The position numbers and the translations under genes were made by a program. Below are positions 34,444-42,850 of a stretch of DNA of 64,000 nt, piece by piece (the first letter of the stretch is position 1; each line of letters starts with the position of its first letter). The notes beneath the pieces were generated by a model. That model ran no database searches. It was not told the origin of the DNA and saw only the letters and a list, made by a program, of their open reading frames with translations. Location of the stretch: positions 89,518-153,517 of the forward strand of contig JACPKR010000053.1 of NCBI GenBank assembly GCA_016186945.1, given 5' to 3'. This DNA comes from Deltaproteobacteria bacterium (GTDB lineage Bacteria > Bdellovibrionota_B > Oligoflexia > Oligoflexales > Bog-1112).

Positions 34444-35547
34444 CTAATCAAGCAATCTGAAAGACCCGTTCGTGCTGCTGTTCATACCTTTGTGAAGGAC
34501 AAGCTCTTGCCCTTTCCTCACACCGTCTTCGAAGGCTGAACGCTGGGCACGTCGGTTTCCCCGTGACACACTTGTCATCCGGGGGAATTTTAAAGCCAGG
34601 TACTGTTCCAGGTGTCGATGTTCCTGGGTCATCAAGCTCTTGCTGGAAACTGAGGGACGTCTCTCCATTTTCTGCAGACGCAACTTTTCCTCAAACCCGC
34701 TAAGTATGCCCGAGTAATAACTATGCTTGGCTACCAAACCTCGTTGTTTCGAGCTGATCTGATAAGTTTCCCACAGCAGTTTCAAATTATTAAACAAAAA
34801 CCAATAAACGTACTCCGCCAGCTTTACATTTTCCGGCCGTCCTAAAAGCTCGATGGTTTTATAAACGGCGATGTCTTGAGGATCGTATTGAGCACTAAAA
34901 ATTGCCTTGACGTTAAAATACCCTGTGAGGATAGAAGCTATCTGGGCATGAAAATAAGGTAGCCTCTTCAGTTTGTGGTCAATTGTGATGCTTGCAAATT
35001 CGTCCTCCACTTGCTTTTCGATGTTTTCAAGTTGGTAGGTATCGTACAGTTCAGAAACCTTCTTCATTGCTGCAAGCGCTTCGTGCTCATTGGGTGACTG
35101 TGCAAGGGCGAGAAGTTTTTCGACGCGCCTCAAAAGCTGGCTCTCCTTTTCCGATACCTCGCGATGTTGCAGGCTTGCCAGGTCGGGGACTGTATGGATT
35201 TCCGCCCTCCTTGCCCACGCTTCGACACCCAAGCATTCGCAGGCGCGCTTAAAGAAGGGGCCGTGCTGCTCTTCCTGTCGCCAAAGTTCTGAAACCACCT
35301 GGTGCGCAATCTCGTGTTTGAGTACTTCCAGCACGGTCCCCCAGGGATATTTGCGGATCAGTTGCGTAGATAAGGCGAGTGTCCTCGTCAGCGGGTCCCA
35401 ATGACCCCAGCGGGAATGAAAATCCATGATGACGATAAGCGGCAGGTGCAATTTTATCCCGTATGCGTAGCAAATCGCTCCGTGCTCCTGATAAAGTTGC
35501 TTCGTCCATTCCTTTTTTTTCCCTTCGAGACTATCTTGGAAGCTCAT
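34444..35547 (-). CDS. SprT-like zinc metalloprotease with DUF2786-like region
   Basis: A 367-residue cytoplasmic protein. The N-terminal third has an SprT-like metal site, LEVLKHEIAHQVVSE followed by HGPFFKRACECLG. The middle, RRVEKLLALAQSPNEHEALAAMKKVSELY, matches the DUF2786 motif found next to SprT-like domains in phage and bacterial proteins. The remainder (FHAQIASILTGYFNVKAIFS) fits the DUF7168-like companion domain. SprT proteases in eukaryotes cut DNA-protein crosslinks; a bacterial role is unproven. It is 19 bases upstream of the M23 peptidase gene, so they may be co-transcribed. Confidence 0.8.
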   Translation of the reverse strand: MSFQDSLEGKKKEWTKQLYQEHGAICYAYGIKLHLPLIVIMDFHSRWGHWDPLTRTLALSTQLIRKYPWGTVLEVLKHEIAHQVVSELWRQEEQHGPFFKRACECLGVEAWARRAEIHTVPDLASLQHREVSEKESQLLRRVEKLLALAQSPNEHEALAAMKKVSELYDTYQLENIEKQVEDEFASITIDHKLKRLPYFHAQIASILTGYFNVKAIFSAQYDPQDIAVYKTIELLGRPENVKLAEYVYWFLFNNLKLLWETYQISSKQRGLVAKHSYYSGILSGFEEKLRLQKMERRPSVSSKSLMTQEHRHLEQYLALKFPRMTSVSRGNRRAQRSAFEDGVRKGQELVLHKGMNSSTNGSFRLLD

Positions 35548-35626
35548 AGTGCCCTTTCAATCCATGGTTCTTCTCTTTTTAACTCAGTTCGAGCAATCAC
35601 ACAAACTCTGACATCCTCATGAGATC

Positions 35627-37255
35627 CTAGTGAGCCAGTACCTTCGCTATCCGCACCAAAGTCTGGGGAGAGTTTTGAAACTCTCTGATGGTCTCCATGG
35701 GAAAGACACTGCCAAGCAGTGAAATCCCTGTGTTGTAGGGAATATCCTCAACCACAAAAACGGCTTGATAGAGTTTCCTATTCAAATTTTCCCTGATCAT
35801 GTCGCGATGCTCTTGTGCCCAGGTGAAATTGACGGAACCCATGTTTCGGATCGTATAAATCCCAGGTCTGTCCGTGATGACCAGGACATCTTTTTCCTTG
35901 ATCCCGTCGAAGAATTCATAGACCGCCCGCGTCTTTCGAATCAAAGTCAGGCTGTTCACATGACGTTGTTCCCTGGCAACTGGAAAATAGATCGCGAAAA
36001 AACTCAACCCAGCTACAAAAACCCACAGCGGCCGAACGCGGTCGAAAATGTGATGCAAGAGGAACGGCATGAGGGAAAGAGACAGCACAAACACTAAAAA
36101 AAATCGAGTTTGTGTAGGATGGTAAAAATGCCCGAAATGATGACCAACATAAACAAACAAGCCGGAAAGAACACTTGCCGCAGCAATCCATCCAAAAGGC
36201 CGGTAGGGAGAGATGCTCTCTTTTCTCACCAGCAGAGTCTTCACAAGAAACATAGCAAGGACAAGCAAAGCTGCCAGGTTGAGCAAGGTGGCATAGGGCA
36301 GAAGAAAACCAAAGTGAAAGAGTCCTTTTCCCAGGTCAGGGATATTCCTCAGAAAGTTACCAAGTCCGATGACAGCAACGTTTTGAGGATTTTCATAGTC
36401 ATGGGGAAGCATGAGCTGCCAAAGACGCGGGAGAAAGAAGACGAAAGACCCAACAAAAAATAACACCCTTTCTTTCAAGTCACTCCATCGGATTAAACGA
36501 AAGAAAAAGGACAGACCGAGAATAAGCGGGAAAAACATCCCGGACTCAGGCCGAACATTGCTTAAAAGGATGAGAGAGACCCACAAAAGTGCGATCGTTT
36601 GAGAATCCCGTTTCTCACAAAGTTTAAACACGAGAAACAATGACCAGATCAGAAGCAAACACGCCAGCAAATCATACCCGGCACTCGCTGCGTTCAACCC
36701 GACGATGGGCTGGGCTGCAACCAATAGCGCCGCAGCTACTCCTCCCCACACCCCCCAACGGGTTCTCCCTATCCAGAAGAAAACCAGACCAAGGAGCAGA
36801 AATAGGATGATCCCGTTCAATGCGAAAGCATTAGCGATGTCATAACCGAGGAAACTATGGACGACGCTAAGAAGGAAAGGAAATAGAAGCGGTCGTTTCG
36901 GAATTTCACTTGTGATGGGCCGGAAGTTATCGTAAAAAAACTGTCCCTGAGTTACATTGATTGCCTTCTTATCAAAGGTAAGAGACCTGGAAATAGCTAA
37001 GTGGTTAGATTCGTCCGCCAGGACCTTGAACCCCCTTTCCACCCCGAACCAGACGACCATGCTTAGTGCGATGACTGCAAGCAGGCCCCAACCCACCCGA
37101 CGGTTCCAGGTAAAGGACTGGTTCCTCAGCCACTGGAAAAATACGTAACCCCATACGATGACCAGTGCTCCCATAAAATAGTAGGAGCCATCAACAAAAA
37201 GATGCCTCGCAAAGTCCGTCATAAAAGATCCTGCGCGTGTGAATGTTTCTAACAT
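35627..37255 (-). CDS. Integral membrane glycosyltransferase-like protein (GT39/ArnT-like)
   Basis: A 542-residue polytopic protein with about 11-12 membrane segments. The first large loop has VLADESNHLAISRSLTF, matching the acidic Asp-Glu motif of GT-C enzymes such as ArnT and protein O-mannosyltransferases, which take sugars from polyprenyl phosphate. The C-terminal 120 residues are soluble and periplasmic (VLVITDRPGIYTIRNMGSVNF). No operon partners on the strand. Sugar and acceptor are unknown. A partial family 1 repeat lies 25 bases upstream. Confidence 0.75.
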   Translation of the reverse strand: MLETFTRAGSFMTDFARHLFVDGSYYFMGALVIVWGYVFFQWLRNQSFTWNRRVGWGLLAVIALSMVVWFGVERGFKVLADESNHLAISRSLTFDKKAINVTQGQFFYDNFRPITSEIPKRPLLFPFLLSVVHSFLGYDIANAFALNGIILFLLLGLVFFWIGRTRWGVWGGVAAALLVAAQPIVGLNAASAGYDLLACLLLIWSLFLVFKLCEKRDSQTIALLWVSLILLSNVRPESGMFFPLILGLSFFFRLIRWSDLKERVLFFVGSFVFFLPRLWQLMLPHDYENPQNVAVIGLGNFLRNIPDLGKGLFHFGFLLPYATLLNLAALLVLAMFLVKTLLVRKESISPYRPFGWIAAASVLSGLFVYVGHHFGHFYHPTQTRFFLVFVLSLSLMPFLLHHIFDRVRPLWVFVAGLSFFAIYFPVAREQRHVNSLTLIRKTRAVYEFFDGIKEKDVLVITDRPGIYTIRNMGSVNFTWAQEHRDMIRENLNRKLYQAVFVVEDIPYNTGISLLGSVFPMETIREFQNSPQTLVRIAKVLAH

Positions 37256-37280
37256 TTTATCAGATCGCGGCTACTGTTGA

Positions 37281-37335
37281 CCACTTGGGGCAAGGAGGTG
37301 GTTTGGAGGAAACTGCGCAGCTGCTTCCTCCAAGA
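37281..37335. repeat. Family 1 MITE-like repeat, copy C (partial)
   Basis: Fragment of 55 bp from CCACTTGGGGCAAGGAGG to TTCCTCCAAGA, i.e. the left half without the terminal TAATGCGTAAG. It lies between the divergent GT-C and DUF1554 lipoprotein genes. Confidence 0.85.
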
Positions 37336-37479
37336 TACTTGCCCTTGACAAACATTCTCATTTCATAGGGTTACAGATTTTTCTAAATTTTTTGGAAAAA
37401 ATACCGCTCCTATGATTAGGTAGCCAAACAAGACAAGACTTCGGTGGATGATAGAGGAATATTCACACGAAGGATTGAT

Positions 37480-39894
37480 ATGCAGGTAAGCAAGAAGCTT
37501 TTGCCGTTGGCGCTCCTGGGGCAATTGCATGGGAGTTGCGGGAATCCGACGTTCTCCTACCTTTCGGGCGGATTCATCAGGGAACAAGACGACACAGTCG
37601 CTCAACAAGACGAACAGAAAGCGATCCTTCCAGCCAGCAGTGCGAAAAGTGTTGTGATTGACAATTCTAAACCCGACCACAAGTTGGAGACGACGATTCA
37701 AGGGACGCGAGCCTCTGTTCTTATCATCAAGGACACAATGAGTGAAGGCACTATCGTCACGATCCAGGAAGGCGAGTCTTTAGCCAACGACGAGGACTTT
37801 TCTCAGCTTATACAAGTGGAAGGCGGGCCCAAATCACCAGCGATCGTCGTCTCCAGTTCCAAGCAAAAGAACCCTTTAAATCCGTTCCAAGTGCACATTC
37901 CTCTCCCCGATGAAAGTTTAAACTTGGCGCAATTGACCTCCAAAAAATGGATAGTCCTCTGTAAGCTTATTGACTATAGCGAAAAGGGAGTCATCAAAGC
38001 CAGGCTCCTCACGGAGAAGGATTTTACATTACTCGATCATGCAATAACGTTTCCCATCCGTTTCTTCGGAGCATTTCAGCTTCTGAGTTTTTCAAAGGAA
38101 ATTCCGGACAATAGAGAGATTGTCGCGCGCACTTCCATCAAGAGCGCCAACGGAACTGCGATCATAAGCAATCCCCTGGAGGGATCTGATACACCGACAC
38201 AAGCAGTAGCGGTCTCAAGCACATCGTCCTCGGAAAGTCCTACGAGTCAGGTTTCGCTAAAAAGCGATGACGACGATGAGTCTGACAGTGATGAGTCTGA
38301 CAGTGATGAGTCTGACAGTAGCGACAGCGGGCCTGGCAACCTGACACAGACCGACCCATCTCTACAAGATTCGGGATCAGCAACTCAGCTGGATCCAGTG
38401 ACAAGCACCCTGGCCCCTAGTTTTCGCGCTGCGACCGACAGGTGGCAGGAAGGGGGTATTGGTCTCTTAGTTTCCTGGCCATCTGATGTTACAGGCTTCT
38501 CGCTCGCGGAAATCAGGCGAGAGCCGGGGATCAAAACGTTCGATTCTTGCGGAGACGGCGATTTTGTCCGTGCCTTCGCGACGTTCACTGCTTCACAGTT
38601 GATAGAGTTTGTGGACCTGACCGGATCCACTGAAGGGGGACTTTTCAACTATCAACTCTGTGTCTATAACCAGGAACGCAAAGTGGTGGCCAGTGGAACA
38701 CAGACGGGAATTCGAGCATTAGACACTTCCCCGCCCCCAAATATCGCCGAATTTTATGCCCAAAGTGGCTCGTCGCATGGCTCCATCAAATTAATTATGA
38801 AATTTTCAAACATAAGTGAAGCTGATGTCAGTTCTATTGTGATCAGACGGGCTGCTGGGTTTATTCCTCCTGGCACAGACTGCTCAAGCAGTGGAGTCGT
38901 CGTGGGGAGTTTTGCCTACTCATCGAATAGTTCGCAAGAGCATACGGACTATACCAGTGCGGAACATGGCGAACTCTTCAGCTACAGGCTTTGTATGTAT
39001 GATGCGTCAGGAAACTTGAATTCCAATCACTCTGTAAGTGGCGTAGCCGCTCAAGATGCTGTTGCGCCTCCTTCTCTTCAAGGGTTTTATTCCCAAACCG
39101 GGGGCGATTTCCTTGGGGAAATCGTGCTGGGGCTGACGTTCCCGACAGATACGTCAGACTACAACTCAGTCGGGATCCGAAGAAAAGTGGGGTCAAATGC
39201 TCCCTCGGACTGTCAGGATGCTTTGCTTGTTAAGAGTATTAGTGTCTTCCCCGGTGGGGGCGTCTTCCAAATAGATGATGTCGGGATACCAGGAGAGATC
39301 TATTCCTACCGCGTTTGCATCGGTGACGGACGGGGTAACGAGACCAGTCAGGATATTGCTACCGCTTTTACTAATTCAAGAGCGAGTCACAGGATTTTCG
39401 TCACCTCCTACATGTGGAAAGGAGTTGAAATCGGAGGCTTGGAAGGAGCGGATCAGAAGTGCAATTTTGTTGCCGAGGCCAGCCAAAAATGGGGGATTTG
39501 GCGCGCTATCCTTTCCGGCTCTGATCACGCAAAGGATCACATACAATTCATAGCCCCAATCAGGAACATGTTGGGAACCAATGTGCTTACGGATCCCAGT
39601 TTGATTTGGAGTACTGATTCAATCCCCGTGTTCTCACTGGCAGCACCACTCAATTTTGACGAGCTGGGCCGCCCTACCATTGCCATGCCATGGACCGGCT
39701 CAACACCAGATGGTTTCGCAGCCTCGGACACTTGTCATGATTGGACCGGTGAGACTACCAGCACCAGTGAATCGTCGATCATCGGAAATCCGACGCTGAC
39801 CACCAGTAAGTGGATTCATGCGCAGGAACGCAACTGTTACAACTCAGGCCCTCTCTATTGCGTCGATGGGCAGATCAATCCCCGTGCTGACTAA
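37480..39894 (+). CDS. Large surface lipoprotein-like protein with Ig-like repeats and C-terminal DUF1554 domain
   Basis: ATG 37480 follows GAAGGA and begins a basic start, a hydrophobic stretch and a possible lipobox Cys20 (HGSC, slightly unusual at -3). A middle region contains a perfect 15-bp tandem repeat (38275-38319, three copies) encoding an Asp/Glu/Ser-rich linker. Three modules of about 105 residues follow, each ending in an aromatic-Tyr-x-x-Cys-x-x-Asp/Asn-type pattern (FNYQLCVYN, FSYRLCMYDASGN, YSYRVCIGDGRGN), probably Ig/FN3-like. The C-terminal 175 residues match DUF1554, known from Leptospira lipoproteins: IFVTSYMWKGVEIGGLEGADQKC, W-containing middle and CYNSGPLYCVDG. 804 residues. 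A surface or adhesion role is inference. Confidence 0.78.
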   Translation: MQVSKKLLPLALLGQLHGSCGNPTFSYLSGGFIREQDDTVAQQDEQKAILPASSAKSVVIDNSKPDHKLETTIQGTRASVLIIKDTMSEGTIVTIQEGESLANDEDFSQLIQVEGGPKSPAIVVSSSKQKNPLNPFQVHIPLPDESLNLAQLTSKKWIVLCKLIDYSEKGVIKARLLTEKDFTLLDHAITFPIRFFGAFQLLSFSKEIPDNREIVARTSIKSANGTAIISNPLEGSDTPTQAVAVSSTSSSESPTSQVSLKSDDDDESDSDESDSDESDSSDSGPGNLTQTDPSLQDSGSATQLDPVTSTLAPSFRAATDRWQEGGIGLLVSWPSDVTGFSLAEIRREPGIKTFDSCGDGDFVRAFATFTASQLIEFVDLTGSTEGGLFNYQLCVYNQERKVVASGTQTGIRALDTSPPPNIAEFYAQSGSSHGSIKLIMKFSNISEADVSSIVIRRAAGFIPPGTDCSSSGVVVGSFAYSSNSSQEHTDYTSAEHGELFSYRLCMYDASGNLNSNHSVSGVAAQDAVAPPSLQGFYSQTGGDFLGEIVLGLTFPTDTSDYNSVGIRRKVGSNAPSDCQDALLVKSISVFPGGGVFQIDDVGIPGEIYSYRVCIGDGRGNETSQDIATAFTNSRASHRIFVTSYMWKGVEIGGLEGADQKCNFVAEASQKWGIWRAILSGSDHAKDHIQFIAPIRNMLGTNVLTDPSLIWSTDSIPVFSLAAPLNFDELGRPTIAMPWTGSTPDGFAASDTCHDWTGETTSTSESSIIGNPTLTTSKWIHAQERNCYNSGPLYCVDGQINPRAD

Positions 39895-40004
39895 TGCCCC
39901 TTTTTAAAAACTTCAATATCTAAAGTTTTTTGGGGGGAGGCGTGGAGGGGAACTTTTTTTCAAAAAAGGTCCTCTCCACAAATTCTTTTTCTCAAATACT
40001 ATAG
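39895..40004. repeat. Family 2 palindromic repeat, copy c (left end missing)
   Basis: About 110 bp from GCCCCTTTTTAAAAACTTC to AATACTATAG. The first ~60 bp of the full element are absent. It starts immediately after the TAA of the DUF1554 gene and provides the last ~29 codons and the stop of the glycosyltransferase gene on the other strand. Confidence 0.88.
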
Positions 40005-40944
40005 CTGCCTCAAGAGCTTCCCAAACGGTATCCACTGATAAACCTGATAGCTCACCGTTACATTGTACCGCTCTGTGTTTGTCCGTCATGGGACACCAGT
40101 CTTCAGCCTGAGAGGGACCGTGGATTTGAAGGGAGGGGCAGTCTGCAGCAACAGCAAAGTGGCTGGCTCCGTTGGAGTTACCCACGAAGAGGTTCAATTG
40201 GCTGAGAAGGGCTGCAAGTTCCGAAAGCGTCGTTTGAGGAGCTTTGAAGGTCTCTTCCTTTGTCATTGCCAAGATACTGTCGATGATCGTTTCTTCCCCA
40301 GGTCCCCAGGTCCAGACCACTGCGGCTTGCTTTTCTTTGACGAGACGATCGGCCAGCTGGGCATAACAGTCGTACGGCCAGCGGCGGACCTCTTTCCGGT
40401 GAGTGGGGCTTAGCCCGACTTTTAGGGGAGCCTCGCGAAAACGCGGTTTGGTCATGAGAAGATTGTAAGGACCGAGATCGGCATCCCCCCAGGGCATGAG
40501 CAAGCGTTCGTCGCTAGCCTCGATCCCAGCCAATTTCAGCAGGCGGAATTTTTCCCGCACAGTGTAAAGGGGTCCAGGCGTCCGATTTAGCACCTGCGTG
40601 TAGGCCAAGCGACGCATAGATTGGAAGCCGAGACGGTGTTTAGCTCCCGACATGAGCGTGTAGAATGCGCTGCGAGGGTTCCCCATGAAATCGAAGGCTA
40701 CCGTAAATTTTTTCCGCCGCAGCGTGGCTAGAAGCTTCCATTGGCTCTCGATCTGCTCTTCGTCGTAGCTTAACAGTTCGTCTAGGAACGGATTATTTTT
40801 CAACACGGCAAGTCCCATGCGATGGGTCAGCATGGTGATCCGATGCTTAGGGTTATCGTTCTTGATCGCCCGCAAGCAGGGCGTCGTCAGCAGGATATCT
40901 CCCAGTTGGCGAAGCTGGATGATCAGTATATCTTGGGGGAGCAT
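39913..40944 (-). CDS. Glycosyltransferase family 9 (LPS heptosyltransferase-like)
   Basis: Adds heptose-type sugars to lipopolysaccharide core. The 343-residue protein begins ILIIQLRQLGDILLTTPCLRAIKNDNP, the GT9 N-terminal block, and has VAFDFMGNPRSAFYTLMSGAKHRLGF, GLSPTHRKEVRRWP, and the nucleotide-sugar block LNLFVGNSNGASHFAVAADCP. The last 27 or so residues (AIVFEKKNLWRGPFLKKSS and on) are encoded inside a family 2 repeat, so the natural C-terminus has been replaced or extended. Divergent from tyrS. Confidence 0.88.
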   Translation of the reverse strand: MLPQDILIIQLRQLGDILLTTPCLRAIKNDNPKHRITMLTHRMGLAVLKNNPFLDELLSYDEEQIESQWKLLATLRRKKFTVAFDFMGNPRSAFYTLMSGAKHRLGFQSMRRLAYTQVLNRTPGPLYTVREKFRLLKLAGIEASDERLLMPWGDADLGPYNLLMTKPRFREAPLKVGLSPTHRKEVRRWPYDCYAQLADRLVKEKQAAVVWTWGPGEETIIDSILAMTKEETFKAPQTTLSELAALLSQLNLFVGNSNGASHFAVAADCPSLQIHGPSQAEDWCPMTDKHRAVQCNGELSGLSVDTVWEALEAAIVFEKKNLWRGPFLKKSSPPRLPPKNFRY

Positions 40945-40995
40945 GTTGCATTCCTTTTAAGATTGGGGAAGCTCGTTCTGCCCTCGGAGTATTCA

Positions 40996-42231
40996 ATGGC
41001 AAATAAAATCACGGTTTCACCGGAAGAGCAATTTCAAGAGATCAAGGTCGGCGTCAGTGAGATTATCGACGAAGGCGAGCTTTTGGGAAAATTGAAGCGT
41101 TCCTTCAAAACTCAGACCCCGCTTCGCGTCAAGCTTGGGGCAGACCCGTCGTCCCCCGATATTCATATAGGTCATACGGTAGTGCTTTCCAAGCTTAAGA
41201 TGCTTCAAGATTTCGGTCATCATGTGATTTTCATCATAGGTGATTTCACAGCTCGTATTGGAGACCCCACAGGGAAAAGCAAGACACGACCTGAGCTTTC
41301 TACAGGGGAGGTTCTAGCCAATGCGGAAACTTACCAGTCACAGATCTTTCGCATCCTGGATCAGGAGAAGACTGAAGTAGTGTACAACAGCAATTGGTTA
41401 GACAAGATCAATCCGATGGATTTCATCCGCCTTCTTGCGACAAGAACAGTCCAGCAATTGATCGTTCGCGACGACTTCGCCAAACGGTTCAAAGAAAACT
41501 CACCCATTTACCTCCATGAGTTTGTCTACCCGATCCTCCAAGGTTACGACTCGCTGCACCTGAAAGCCGACATTGAAATGGGGGGGACGGACCAGCGTTT
41601 CAACCTTCTCCTGGGCAGGGAAATGCAGCGGCAAGCCGGGCAGGAGGCACAGTGCCTCATTCTCATGCCGCTTCTGGAAGGTCTCGACGGTGTGATGAAA
41701 ATGTCGAAAAGCCTCAACAACTACATCGGTATCAGCGAAGAACCTCGCGAAATATTCGGTAAAACCATGTCCATCACAGACGAGACTATGCTGCGCTTCT
41801 ATGATCTGCTCAGCAGAAAAGGGCGCGACGCCATTCTCTCGATCCGGAAGAGACTCAGCGACGGCACCCTTCATCCGATGGATGCGAAAAAGGACCTTGC
41901 GCAGGAACTGGTCGAACACTATTGGGGCAAGGACGCAGCTACCGAAGCGCGGAAACGTTTCGAGGAAACATTCTCCGACAAGAAGATTCCCACAGACCTT
42001 CCCGAACACGTTGTAAAAACGGATGGTGAAGGACGAGTGAATCTCGTGGATATTTCGCTCGCCATGGGTTTTGCTCAGACGCGATCAGAAGTCCGCCGCA
42101 TTTTGAGCCAAAACGGGATAAGAATTGACGGTCAACCCGTCAACTCTGAATGGCAGACCCTCAGCCCTGGTAAATCTTATGTGATGAAGCAGGGGAAGTT
42201 GAAAATGTGTAAGCTCATTGTCCGCATCTAA
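40996..42231 (+). CDS. tyrS: Tyrosyl-tRNA synthetase
   Basis: Charges tRNA-Tyr. The frame opens at 40822, but ATG 40996 follows GGAG and starts the family's region (411 residues). Motifs: HIGH as DIHIGHTVV, ATP/Tyr site residues in FTARIGDPTGKSKTRP, and KMSKS as VMKMSKSLNNYIG. A C-terminal S4 domain is present (ARTRSEVRRILSQNGIRIDGQPV). The TAA stop lies within the first bases of a family 2 repeat, which also supplies the stop of the convergent acetyltransferase gene. Confidence 0.95.
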   Translation: MANKITVSPEEQFQEIKVGVSEIIDEGELLGKLKRSFKTQTPLRVKLGADPSSPDIHIGHTVVLSKLKMLQDFGHHVIFIIGDFTARIGDPTGKSKTRPELSTGEVLANAETYQSQIFRILDQEKTEVVYNSNWLDKINPMDFIRLLATRTVQQLIVRDDFAKRFKENSPIYLHEFVYPILQGYDSLHLKADIEMGGTDQRFNLLLGREMQRQAGQEAQCLILMPLLEGLDGVMKMSKSLNNYIGISEEPREIFGKTMSITDETMLRFYDLLSRKGRDAILSIRKRLSDGTLHPMDAKKDLAQELVEHYWGKDAATEARKRFEETFSDKKIPTDLPEHVVKTDGEGRVNLVDISLAMGFAQTRSEVRRILSQNGIRIDGQPVNSEWQTLSPGKSYVMKQGKLKMCKLIVRI

Positions 42232-42312
42232 AGTTTTTTGGGGGGAGGCGTGGAGGGGAACTTTTTTTCAAAAAAGGTCCTCTCCACAAATTCTTTTTCC
42301 CAAATACTATAG
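42227..42312. repeat. Family 2 palindromic repeat, copy d (partial)
   Basis: 86 bp from TCTAAAGTTTTTTGG to AATACTATAG, the right part of the full element. It lies between the convergent tyrS and GNAT genes and provides both stop codons (TAA at 42229 on plus, TAG at 42309-42307 on minus). Confidence 0.88.
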
Positions 42313-42834
42313 TTTTTCCAAAAGATAGTAGCAGGGAATATAGTTTCCTTCACTGGGTTCCTGCGACACAAAAGGTGTCTGATCGGTAACCGGGCGAAAG
42401 CCCCTCTGTTCAAAGAGTCTCTGAGCAATCGTCATCGTCTGGCTTGTTTCCAAATATAAGCGCTGATAGCCAAAGGCCTTGGCTGTCTTGATTGCCATGT
42501 CGAGCAAAAGCTTGCCAAGACCTTGTCCACGGTATTCCTTGTCAACAACCAGGTCCCTAATTTCCCCCAAACCTTCTGAGAGAGGCAGATTATGAAAAGG
42601 CCCCAGCCCACAGCATGCCACAGGCCGTCCGTTTCTGCTGGCATCGGTTGCAATCAGAAACTTGCAAGCTTCTTGAGTATAAATTTCATGCAAGCGTGCC
42701 AGACGACGAAAGGTGCTGACCAGCACGGTTTCACGTTCATTGAAAGTTTCCAGATTGCGCCTGAGAAGGGAGGCAACGGCACTTTCTGTTTCCTTGGAAA
42801 TAGGCACAACTTGAATGGATTCATTTGTCATCAT
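42307..42834 (-). CDS. GNAT family N-acetyltransferase
   Basis: A 175-residue acetyltransferase. The acetyl-CoA block is LVVDKEYRGQGLGKLLLDMAIKTAKAFG, followed by LYLETSQTMTIAQRLFEQRGFRPV. The N-terminus resembles the ArgA/RimI-like group, but the substrate is not evident. The gene follows pfkA on the same strand after 17 bases. Its TAG stop lies in a family 2 repeat. Confidence 0.85.
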   Translation of the reverse strand: MMTNESIQVVPISKETESAVASLLRRNLETFNERETVLVSTFRRLARLHEIYTQEACKFLIATDASRNGRPVACCGLGPFHNLPLSEGLGEIRDLVVDKEYRGQGLGKLLLDMAIKTAKAFGYQRLYLETSQTMTIAQRLFEQRGFRPVTDQTPFVSQEPSEGNYIPCYYLLEKL

Positions 42835-42850
42835 CTTCTTCCTAAACAGT

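Noticed and set aside
38275..38319. Short perfect direct repeats considered as a CRISPR array.
   Set aside because: They are contiguous 15-bp units inside a coding frame (Asp-Glu-Ser-Asp-Ser), without spacers. No CRISPR array was seen in the window.
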